From: a virus
DNA: 27,086 bases
IMG/VR virus record: IMGVR_UViG_3300009537_000143
Location: 1 to 27,086 of that record
Reading direction: 5' to 3' (one strand)
The notes under the pieces were generated by a model that saw only the letters and a program-made list of their open reading frames with translations, made no database searches and had not been told where the DNA came from. Shown piece after piece: positions 6,386-12,732 of the stretch; positions within the stretch are counted from its first letter, which is position 1; each line of letters opens with the position of its first letter. The position numbers were made by a program, and so were the translations under genes.

Positions 6386-6454
6386 CTAGACCTGAGACTT
6401 ACTATTCTCAGGTCTGGGTGGGGGATAGTCAAGAATTAAGATCAAGTCCCTCAT
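6386..6454 (-). CDS. Possible 22-residue minus-strand leader peptide
   Basis: On the minus strand, TAGGAGGAGATTAATG (6467 down to 6452) repeats the phage's consensus start context; compare TAGGAGGAGATCGATG ahead of the + strand gene at 5653. The frame from this ATG encodes 22 residues, starting MRDLILILDYPPP, and stops inside the 6388-6415 inverted repeat. A terminator-like hairpin lies just upstream of it on that strand. It could be a real tiny gene, or the same 11 bases could act from the + strand as an anti-ribosome-binding-site sequence. Weak support. Confidence 0.25.
   Translation of the reverse strand: MRDLILILDYPPPRPENSKSQV
6388..6415. repeat. 10-bp inverted repeat after the zinc-knuckle gene
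   Basis: AGACCTGAGA 6388-6397 pairs perfectly with TCTCAGGTCT 6406-6415 around an 8-base loop. It lies nine bases after a stop codon. The bases that follow are G-rich rather than T-rich, so it is not a standard terminator on the + strand. It may protect the 3' end of the mRNA or be a decayed hairpin A of the leader family, since the stem sequence resembles copy 2. Confidence 0.6.
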
Positions 6455-6472
6455 TAATCTCCTCCTAAAACT

Positions 6473-6514
6473 TAGAGACTGTAGCCTTTTTTAGGTTGCA
6501 GTCTCTACTTTTGT
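6473..6514 (+). terminator. Probable intrinsic terminator
   Basis: TAGAGACTG 6473-6481 pairs with CAGTCTCTA 6499-6507. The helix can be extended through TAGCC/GGTTG with wobble pairs, around a T-rich loop, and is followed by CTTTTGTTT. This fits an intrinsic terminator closing the first 6.4 kb of the operon. On the minus strand the same hairpin is followed by AGTTTTAGG, so it may act weakly in both directions. Confidence 0.65.
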
Positions 6515-6537
6515 TTGATGATTAGTCTTGTGCTTCC

Positions 6538-6676
6538 CTCGCGCGCGTATGCGCGGGTTGGTGTCACACCCCTACCTTACACCCCTTACGTAGTAAGGGG
6601 GTGAGTGTAGGTAGGGGTGTGCCACCCTTAACACTGGTGTGTTAAGAGCGCGCCCGCGCGTATGCACCCGCGCGAG
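6538..6676. repeat. GC-rich multi-tier inverted repeat (origin-like or cruciform site)
   Basis: Nested arms: CTCGCGCG 6538-6545 with CGCGCGAG 6669-6676; GCGCGGG 6551-6557 with CCCGCGC 6653-6659; a 12-bp arm 6565-6576 with 6610-6621; and an inner stem from about 6580-6589 with 6593-6603 (one extra G). A side hairpin TTAACAC 6628-6634 with GTGTTAA 6639-6645 sits on the right arm. An 11-bp direct repeat, CGCGCGTATGC, occurs at 6542-6552 and 6655-6665. No open frame explains this. A replication origin, recombination site or packaging landmark are candidates. Confidence 0.7.
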
Positions 6677-6716
6677 AGGTGCCAGCTGTATTGATAACCA
6701 AGTAGACGAAACAAGA

Positions 6717-6827
6717 TAGGAGGTGGTAGAGTCCTTTAAGGGGTGTAGCACGGTCCGTCCCTAACAAAGCTGACCTCAATGGTCTATCTCCTCCTAGCAT
6801 TCGCCTGTAAGGTTAGCAAGACCGTGC
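6717..6827 (+). ncRNA. Candidate pseudoknotted RNA
   Basis: Helix I pairs TAGGAGG 6717-6723 with CCTCCTA 6790-6796 and, past a three-base internal loop, TAGA 6727-6730 with TCTA 6783-6786. Helix II pairs GCACGGTC 6748-6755 with GACCGTGC 6820-6827 exactly. The two helices cross, so together they form a pseudoknot. ATTATTTT follows helix II, which may mark a 3' end. No comparative evidence is available here, so this is a hypothesis from base pairing alone. Confidence 0.4.
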
Positions 6828-6851
6828 ATTATTTTAGACGCTGTATAGGAA

Positions 6852-6881
6852 GGTTGATAAGGCTCGCTTTCGTAATCGACC
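6852..6881 (+). promoter_or_regulatory. Hairpin ahead of the 6903 gene
   Basis: GGTTGAT 6852-6858 pairs with ATCGACC 6875-6881 (one G-U pair). The ribosome-binding site AGGAG lies ten bases further on, so the hairpin sits just upstream of it and leaves it free. It may be a 5' stabiliser or part of a larger leader fold. Confidence 0.45.
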
Positions 6882-6902
6882 CTCTACTATAGGAGACTGG
6901 CT

Positions 6903-7757
6903 ATGTCCCTAACTACTGCTGCTGATATCATCTTAGATCGAACTGCTTCCTATGCTCTTCTTGACCATGAGGAAGATGAATTTGATATTGATGAAGACGA
7001 GATCATATCTCGAAGACTCACTGAAGACGAATACTACAAATTAGGATTATCCCATAAGATTAAGGACCGCATCAATGATGTGTTCTTACTTGGATGTAAT
7101 GGTGTTGCCATTAAATATGTGGTAGTATCTTTCTCCCAAAGTGGAAATGATAGACATTTAATAAACAAGGGAGTGTTCAATGCATTATGTGATCAAGACT
7201 GGGGAGATAATATGGTCATAGGTGTTCATGACCCTGGAGGTAACGAACTCAAAGTAGGTTTCGCATGTGTAAGTGATCTAGAAGAACACCGAAAAAATAA
7301 GAAACATGGGATTGAGATAAAGAGGTTCAAGACCGATGCTGTCATAATCCCCCATGACTACATTGGGTGGGATTGGATTAATCTAAAAAAGGACACTAGT
7401 CTTAAACTTGCCTTAAGCAAGGGTGATGAATTAAAACTGAAAGTAGGAAAGAAAAATACACATATACCACAAAGCAAAACGCGATCTACTACATCAACAC
7501 TAACTGAACTTGTAACCAAGACCAAAACTAAGACCAAGTGTAGCAACAAGTTAGAAAAAACCACCAAGAGATTCCATACATTTGAAGACGTATTAGATTA
7601 TTTAGAAATACCACCAGATAAAAATAATTATCCTGTATCTGCAAATGCGCACATCAATACTCTCAAACGGGATCTCCCCAAATTTGTATCAATAAGTGGT
7701 AAGATAGAAGTTGGTATCCAAATCTGGAACAAAAAATTCTTTGTCCGAAGAAAATGA
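6903..7757 (+). CDS. Protein of unknown function (284 aa)
   Basis: Start ATG 6903 is preceded by AGGAGACTGGCT. The N-terminus is acidic (HEEDEFDIDEDE near residues 22-33). The middle (about 55-165) looks like a compact alpha/beta domain, with FLLGCNGVAIKYVVVSFSQ and MVIGVHDPGG. A Thr/Lys-rich linker with repeated TKT units (around 190-220) leads to a C-terminal domain with HTFEDVLDYLEIPP and VSISGKIEVGIQIWNKKFFVRRK. I do not recognise it. Base composition is more A/T-rich than the cassettes, which may mean a separate origin. It stands just before the structured leader of the primase-helicase. Confidence 0.8.
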   Translation: MSLTTAADIILDRTASYALLDHEEDEFDIDEDEIISRRLTEDEYYKLGLSHKIKDRINDVFLLGCNGVAIKYVVVSFSQSGNDRHLINKGVFNALCDQDWGDNMVIGVHDPGGNELKVGFACVSDLEEHRKNKKHGIEIKRFKTDAVIIPHDYIGWDWINLKKDTSLKLALSKGDELKLKVGKKNTHIPQSKTRSTTSTLTELVTKTKTKTKCSNKLEKTTKRFHTFEDVLDYLEIPPDKNNYPVSANAHINTLKRDLPKFVSISGKIEVGIQIWNKKFFVRRK

Positions 7758-7764
7758 AACAATT

Positions 7765-7863
7765 GAAGCCCCGTAGAAACCCTACAATGGTCCCACTTAC
7801 CTTTTCCGGTATTCCCTACCCGGAAACCTTGAATCGACCCTCAGCGGGCTTCTATGGGGCTTC
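7765..7863 (+). promoter_or_regulatory. Structured leader motif A1 (related to the element at 18685)
   Basis: An outer helix pairs GAAGCCCC 7765-7772 with GGGGCTTC 7856-7863 and, after one mismatch, TAGAA 7774-7778 with TTCTA 7850-7854. Inside, TTTCCGG pairs with CCGGAAA around a short loop (about 7803-7826), followed by a conserved CGACCCT tract. The element ahead of the DNA polymerase gene (18685-18770) shares TTTTCCGGTATT, CGACCCT and the outer helix with changed bases that still pair. It ends about 170 bases before the primase-helicase start. Confidence 0.6.
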
Positions 7864-7910
7864 TAGGGGTATTCTAATCGGAGGTTAAACCCCCGAGATG
7901 TATAAGTACC

Positions 7911-8022
7911 GTGAGGATACGTCGTCCTCACATATTTACTCTTCGGCGTGACGAACCGAAGATTCTGCGGTCCCTCGGTCGGTTCCTCCACTTTCCGACC
8001 GAGGGGCTGCTCCAAAGTGGAG
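7911..8022 (+). promoter_or_regulatory. Hairpins and pseudoknot covering the primase-helicase ribosome-binding site
   Basis: Three hairpins follow one another: GTGAGGA 7911-7917 with TCCTCAC 7925-7931; CTTCGG 7941-7946 with CCGAAG 7956-7961; and CCCTCGGTCGG 7972-7982 with its exact complement 7995-8005. In the third, loop bases CTCCACTTT 7986-7994 are an exact complement of AAAGTGGAG 8014-8022, which contains the GGAG ribosome-binding site of ATG 8031. This is an H-type pseudoknot that would hide the site, as in translational riboswitches or protein-controlled operators. Confidence 0.6.
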
Positions 8023-8030
8023 TACAAGAA

Positions 8031-10046
8031 ATGAAAAAATCACCTCCCGATGCTTACCAGTTCCTTAATGCAATAATCGCAGAGCTTGAAAGTAGTCGTG
8101 GATCACCTGATGAAATGATGTTTGCAGGGAGTCGTCATCCCTGTCCTATCTGTAAATCCTCCGACGGTATAGCGGTCGATGTTGGTACGAGCGGAAAGAT
8201 ACTCGTACATTGTCATTCGACCAAGAAGGGTAGACACGATGAGGATATTATTTCCTGGTTAAAGGAAAAGAAAGTTTGGCCATCATCCAAAGACCTTAAG
8301 ACCATTGGTGGAAAGGCGTGGCAAGAAGCACTAGAGAAACAAATCCAGCGACGTATTAAACAAGCCACCTACATTAGACGCGCTGCCAAACGTAGTGGAA
8401 AGAAACCAAAGACATATCTTAAGAACCGAGGAATTAGGATCGTTCCGAACAACTCCTATCTAATCCCTAAAGGCGCCCCAGTAAAGAAGATCGATAAACG
8501 AACTGGACTCATCGAAGAAGTAACCGAACGTTTCCCGATAGCTGTCTTCCCAGTTTGGCACCCCGAGCGGGGTGCCAGTGCTGTACAAATCATAGCTCTC
8601 AATGACAAAGGTACCAAAAAGCGCTGGTCTAGCAACCAGAAGGCTCGCCGTACATATGGTGTAGCCAAAGGAGGTTTTGTACAGCTAGGTAAGTTCGACC
8701 CAGATAAACCCTTAATCATCGCCGAGGGGATAGAAACCGCCCTTAGTGCTTCTCAAATTACTGGAGGATTACCCGCAATCGCCACCCTTGGCACCGAGAG
8801 CATGGAAGCACTAGCTAGTCTACCTAAACCCTACAAAAAGAACAGCGAAGTTATAATAGCACGCGACCTAGGTAAGGGTGGTGGTAAGGCAGCTAGATCT
8901 CTGGCTACCCGATTGTCCCGACAGGGGTATAAGACACGTATCGCCAAACCACTAGGTAAACGCAACAAGCGAACCAAGAAATATCCTGACTGGAATGATT
9001 TGCTGATACGAGCTGATGGAAATAAACCCCGTCTAGAAAAACTAAAACGTCGTATTATTAAAGCACGTCGTGTGAGAACGGCCAAGGGTCACGCCCTAAC
9101 TATGGGTGAACTTTTAACATCAGAAACCCCCGATGACGTTCCACGTATTCTCAAACCTGTCCTAGTCTTTCCAGGGGTGTCGATGCTACACTCTCCCCCT
9201 GGACATGCTAAGACTAGACTCGCCTTATCCATCGGTTATGCTTGCGCAACCGGTGATGATTTGATGGATTGGACAGTACCGGAACCGTGTAAAGTATTGT
9301 ATGTGGATGCAGAGCTAGACCCCGGATTAATCAAATCTTGGGTACGGAGATTAGGTCCGGTAAATAATAATCTGGTGTTATTAAATGATAAGTGGAATTA
9401 TCGAGAGGGGAAGCCAGCATTATCCCTAGCAACGAAGGAAGACCGCGCATACCTACGTGATCAGATTGAGGTGTACGATCCGAAACTAGTAATACTAGAC
9501 TCGCTATTTACCCTTGCTCCTCCAGGGATGTTGGAGGGTAAGGCATCAGAAGACCTACTCCCAGAGGTAATGAACTACCTCCTACAACTTGTCAAAGAGA
9601 ACCGAAGTATTCTCTTACTGCACCACGATAGAAAGAGTGGTGGACAATACGGTTCAATGCTCAAAACAATCAGTTTAGAATGTGAAATGCAGCTACAGCG
9701 AATAGATGAATATAAATCAGACGAGCGTTGGGCCTTTGCCCTCTCCTTCCAGAAACCAAGACACTTGAAAACTGAGGAAGCCAAAACAAGAGTTATAACT
9801 ATAAACACCGAAGATACCGTAGAGTGGGAACTGTCTGATCTACCTGTAGACCCCAAGAGTGCGCGTGATAGGTTGCGGCAAGATAAGGTGGAGAAACTTA
9901 TGGAAGATGGAGTTGAGGATGTAGAAGAAATAGCAGAAAAATTAGAGCTGTCTGAGCGTCAGGTAAAAATGGCTCAGAAACGTCTTCTAAAACTTAATGA
10001 AAAGAAAGGCAGGAAATCAAAAAGAGGACGTTTCGATTATCGTTAG
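8031..10046 (+). CDS. Primase-helicase (zinc, TOPRIM-like and RepA/DnaB-like ATPase domains)
   Basis: About 671 residues. N-terminal zinc motif CPIC (38-41) with HC at 60-61; TOPRIM-like primase segment with IIAEGIETALSAS (229-241) and a conserved PDWNDLL (319-325); then a RepA/DnaB-type ATPase with P-loop SPPGHAKT (388-395), Walker B KLVILDSL (D490) and LLLHHD (528-533). The C-terminus is a helix-turn-helix-like segment. It should unwind DNA and make primers at the fork. The P-loop lacks the usual Gly before Lys (Ala instead). An upstream in-frame GTG at 7911 exists, but it has no ribosome-binding site and its 40 codons coincide with strong RNA hairpins. GGAG eight bases before ATG 8031 favours that start. 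Confidence 0.85.
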   Translation: MKKSPPDAYQFLNAIIAELESSRGSPDEMMFAGSRHPCPICKSSDGIAVDVGTSGKILVHCHSTKKGRHDEDIISWLKEKKVWPSSKDLKTIGGKAWQEALEKQIQRRIKQATYIRRAAKRSGKKPKTYLKNRGIRIVPNNSYLIPKGAPVKKIDKRTGLIEEVTERFPIAVFPVWHPERGASAVQIIALNDKGTKKRWSSNQKARRTYGVAKGGFVQLGKFDPDKPLIIAEGIETALSASQITGGLPAIATLGTESMEALASLPKPYKKNSEVIIARDLGKGGGKAARSLATRLSRQGYKTRIAKPLGKRNKRTKKYPDWNDLLIRADGNKPRLEKLKRRIIKARRVRTAKGHALTMGELLTSETPDDVPRILKPVLVFPGVSMLHSPPGHAKTRLALSIGYACATGDDLMDWTVPEPCKVLYVDAELDPGLIKSWVRRLGPVNNNLVLLNDKWNYREGKPALSLATKEDRAYLRDQIEVYDPKLVILDSLFTLAPPGMLEGKASEDLLPEVMNYLLQLVKENRSILLLHHDRKSGGQYGSMLKTISLECEMQLQRIDEYKSDERWAFALSFQKPRHLKTEEAKTRVITINTEDTVEWELSDLPVDPKSARDRLRQDKVEKLMEDGVEDVEEIAEKLELSERQVKMAQKRLLKLNEKKGRKSKRGRFDYR

Positions 10047-10063
10047 AGGTGAGGATCTTGATC

Positions 10064-10399
10064 GTGAGACGATCTAAAAGAAACAAGACCCAAACGTACC
10101 TCGACAGCTTAACCGAAGAACAAAAGCGAAGGTTACTTAGACAGGCTGGTTACTCTAGTTTAGGGTTAGTCATCAATAAAACCCATCGTAAAAAGATCAA
10201 ACGTGTTTCTCACACTTCCGAAGGTAGAGGTCATGCTATGACAATGGGAGAACTATTAAATACCATCGAAGATTGGGAAAGGGAAACTGGTTGGAAGATA
10301 TCAGATATACCCTGCCACAAATGTGGTAAACCTTCGACTAGGTTCCACACGTTCTTAAAAGATGTTACACTGTGCGATAGTTGTGAGGATACGGTCTAA
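10064..10399 (+). CDS. Small zinc-ribbon protein sharing a motif with the primase-helicase
   Basis: About 111 residues, basic at the N-terminus, with a C-terminal zinc ribbon: CHKC and, about 20 residues later, CDSC. The middle contains GHAMTMGELL, nearly the same as GHALTMGELL in the primase-helicase (residues 353-362), although the codons differ. The protein may therefore dock on the same partner or copy part of that enzyme. The start is uncertain: GTG 10064 has GAGG nine bases ahead, while in-frame GTG 10049 and TTG 10058 are alternatives. Its stop overlaps the start of the SNF2 helicase (TAATG). Confidence 0.75.
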   Translation: MRRSKRNKTQTYLDSLTEEQKRRLLRQAGYSSLGLVINKTHRKKIKRVSHTSEGRGHAMTMGELLNTIEDWERETGWKISDIPCHKCGKPSTRFHTFLKDVTLCDSCEDTV

Positions 10400-11976
10400 T
10401 GCTAGCTAAGTCTGCCGTCCGCAAATTCCGAAGTAGAAAGTTGGGGTCGTTTGAGTACTTAAAGGATCTAACACGAGATCAGCTCCTGCAAATTGTAAAC
10501 GAGTTGGAACCGCGTCCTACATTTATATCTCCACATAAGATGTGGAACCATCAATTGGTAGCGTTCCTGATAGGTATCTATCTGTCACAAATATTATATT
10601 TTCTAGAGATGGGATTGGGTAAGTCCAGAGTTATCTTGGAACTGGTAGCGTACCTCAAAAAGAGTAAGAAGCTACGTGCGGCTCTAGTAGTGGTACCAAA
10701 TGATGTAGCTGTAGAATCATGGGTGATGGAGGTAGAAAGGCACCGCCCGGATTTGAACTGCATTCCTATGTACGGAAGCTCAAAGGAGCGTCATCAATTA
10801 TTAGCCGAAAACCGTGATGCTGATATATTTGTTATTTCCTATGCAGGTCTAAACTGGATGTGCAGTGAACTTAAAGGAGTCAAAAGAGCAAAGCGTAGAA
10901 AGCTTCATATAGACCAGAACTTATTACACCGTGTAAAATATTACTTCAATTTCATATGTCTAGATGAATGCACATCAATCGCTAATCATCGTTCCCTAAC
11001 CTACCAGGTGTGTAGACAAATAAGTGATAGATATAAATACCGGATCGGGATGGCGGGTATCCCTGTAGGAAGAGATCCCCAAGTGTTATGGTCACAATTT
11101 AATTTCTGTGATCATGGAGAAACTTTAGGTGAAACACTAGGTATCTTCCGTGCTGCGTTCTTTCGACAGGAGTCAAATTACTGGAGTGGTTATTACGACT
11201 ACGTGTTTGATAAGCAGTGGACTAAACTTCTGAACCGAACATTACAGAACCGTTCAATTCACTATAGCGAAGATGAGTGCAAAGACATGCCAGCCCGTGT
11301 TTACAAACCAGTGTACATCCCCTTCTCAGAAGATATGCGTGCGTACTACAATCGAATTGTCGAACAGGTGATGCAAGACAAGAAAGACCTACGTCTGGTT
11401 AGAAATTCTTTTCTCCATATGAGACAGCTAGCATCCGGGTTTATTGGTTTAATCGACGATGAGACTGGGGAACGTGCTCATATGGAGTTTCCTGAGAACC
11501 CTAAAATTGAAGCACTTGTACAAGTCGTAAAGGAGATACCCGATAACCGAAGGTTCTTAATCTATCACGAATATATCTGGACAGGAGATCGTATCAGTCG
11601 AGAGCTAGAAAAGTTAGGTATAAAGCACGGACGACTCCGAGGTGGACAGAAGGATGCACCTGCTGTGCTTCGCCAATTTGTAGAAGGTAAATCCCTTCGA
11701 GCTCTGGTAGTTAATAATAACTGCGGTGCTTTTGCACTCAACCTTCAAGTGGCAAACTATGAAATCTTTTTTGAGTCACCAGTATCTCCAATCGTACGTG
11801 GTCAAGCTGAAAAACGTATCCATCGAGGCGGTCAAAAACGTAAATGTTTTTTCGTAGACCTGATAATGCGAAGGAACACCGCCGATGAGAGTATACAAAG
11901 GTTTCTTAAAGAAGGACGTAACATCGAACAAGCTCTCATGCACGGCAAGGCTGAGCTGGGGCTTGAAAGGGTGTAA
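10399..11976 (+). CDS. SNF2-family (superfamily 2) DNA helicase/translocase
   Basis: 525 residues. Walker A EMGLGKS around 70-76, motif Ia region VVVPNDVAVESW (98-109), DExx-box DECT (189-192), MAGIPVGRDP as motif III region, and a C-terminal half with YHEY, VVNNNCGAFALNLQ and motif VI IHRGGQKRKC. This order is typical of SNF2-like phage helicases that move on double-stranded DNA, used in replication restart, recombination or branch migration. It starts at ATG 10399 overlapping the TAA of the zinc-ribbon gene, so it is translationally coupled. No extra nuclease or chromatin domain is seen. Confidence 0.88.
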   Translation: MLAKSAVRKFRSRKLGSFEYLKDLTRDQLLQIVNELEPRPTFISPHKMWNHQLVAFLIGIYLSQILYFLEMGLGKSRVILELVAYLKKSKKLRAALVVVPNDVAVESWVMEVERHRPDLNCIPMYGSSKERHQLLAENRDADIFVISYAGLNWMCSELKGVKRAKRRKLHIDQNLLHRVKYYFNFICLDECTSIANHRSLTYQVCRQISDRYKYRIGMAGIPVGRDPQVLWSQFNFCDHGETLGETLGIFRAAFFRQESNYWSGYYDYVFDKQWTKLLNRTLQNRSIHYSEDECKDMPARVYKPVYIPFSEDMRAYYNRIVEQVMQDKKDLRLVRNSFLHMRQLASGFIGLIDDETGERAHMEFPENPKIEALVQVVKEIPDNRRFLIYHEYIWTGDRISRELEKLGIKHGRLRGGQKDAPAVLRQFVEGKSLRALVVNNNCGAFALNLQVANYEIFFESPVSPIVRGQAEKRIHRGGQKRKCFFVDLIMRRNTADESIQRFLKEGRNIEQALMHGKAELGLERV

Positions 11977-12020
11977 GCATGGTGATGTATCTGTGCACTA
12001 GATCAGGTTTTTTAATATAA

Positions 12021-12112
12021 CTCCTTGATATGTTTACCTTTTTTGGCAGCAAAGAAAGGTCTTGCTTAAAACTTTGGATGATACTAGAGTCAAATTCTAG
12101 TTTATCAAGGGG
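12021..12112 (+). promoter_or_regulatory. Three-way-junction leader covering the ribosome-binding site of the sigma-like gene
   Basis: The gap 11977-12123 holds a possible 92-base RNA. CTCCTTGATA 12021-12030 pairs with TATCAAGGGG 12103-12112 (10 pairs, one wobble), and the latter contains the AAGGGG site of ATG 12124. Between them sit hairpins 12036-12044/12052-12060 and 12083-12088/12096-12101. If formed, the outer helix would shut off translation, so opening it could be a control point. Base pairing only; no comparative proof. Confidence 0.5.
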
Positions 12113-12123
12113 ACGCGACGGTC

Positions 12124-12732
12124 ATGCTAGCCAAACAAGCTAAGACACTTGACGACCGGCATCTCATGCGGTTGTACCGCAAGCGGGCACGTAAGTGGGG
12201 TGAGAACTATCTCCGAAGACATTGGTGGCGAATAGCTGTGATGTATGATCATGAAGATCTGCAGCAAGAGGCGTTACTTGTTTTTGTTCGAGTGTATAGA
12301 CACTTCCCAGGACGCTCTGAAGCAGATCTATTCCGTATCTATAAAAGGTCCTTGTCAGGACTACTGGTAAATAGAAGCAAACAATGCTTTCCCAACCCAC
12401 ATGCCTATATCAAAGGGATCGGGCGTTTTGTTACCGAGATGGATGAGGATAAACTCGCACAACCCTTCGAACATGAAGCAGACGCGTTTTTGACCTACTA
12501 TTCTAGCGTTGCCGCTAGATTGCCTGCGGAATTAGCTGAGGTCTTAAAATTGCTTATTAGGGACCTAGTTGGGGTTTCGTGTATTGAGCAACGAAGGGCA
12601 CGAAAGACGTCAGGAGGGACAAGGACAGAACCACTTAACGTAGCCTTGGCGCGGATTGTAGGTAGCAATACGTCAAGGGATCTACTGTCAGAACTTGAGA
12701 CGGCACTAAATGAGGGAGTAGAGAAAACATGA
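12124..12732 (+). CDS. Sigma-factor-like protein (region-2-type)
   Basis: 202 residues. Residues about 36-90 resemble sigma-70 region 2: YDHEDLQQEALLVFVRVYRHF followed by a helical segment ending in LVNRSKQ. This suggests a divergent phage sigma factor that redirects the host RNA polymerase, for example to late promoters. The C-terminal half (residues 110-200) is helical, but I see no clear region 4 helix-turn-helix, so it could also be a sigma-like DNA-binding protein of other function. ATG 12124 has a weak, possibly masked AAGGGG site. It overlaps the next gene by four bases (ATGA). Confidence 0.65.
   Translation: MLAKQAKTLDDRHLMRLYRKRARKWGENYLRRHWWRIAVMYDHEDLQQEALLVFVRVYRHFPGRSEADLFRIYKRSLSGLLVNRSKQCFPNPHAYIKGIGRFVTEMDEDKLAQPFEHEADAFLTYYSSVAARLPAELAEVLKLLIRDLVGVSCIEQRRARKTSGGTRTEPLNVALARIVGSNTSRDLLSELETALNEGVEKT

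Larger units (their letters stand above)
6379..6902. other. 524-base stretch without a convincing + strand gene
   Basis: The largest non-coding gap in the window. It holds, in order, an inverted repeat (6388-6415), a minus-strand start signal (near 6454-6467), a terminator-like hairpin (6473-6514), a GC-rich multi-tier inverted repeat (6538-6676), a possible pseudoknotted RNA (6717-6827) and a hairpin just before the next gene (6852-6881). The density of inverted repeats and the local rise in GC suggest an origin, a regulatory RNA or a genome-landmark site. Confidence 0.7.

Noticed and set aside
6679-6902. tRNA or self-splicing intron in the gene-free gap
   Set aside because: I could not draw a cloverleaf or find intron core elements; the flanking genes are intact and unrelated.
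7911-8030. N-terminal extension of the primase-helicase from GTG 7911
   Set aside because: No ribosome-binding site before it, the extra 40 residues look unlike a domain, and the bases form strong hairpins; ATG 8031 has GGAG.
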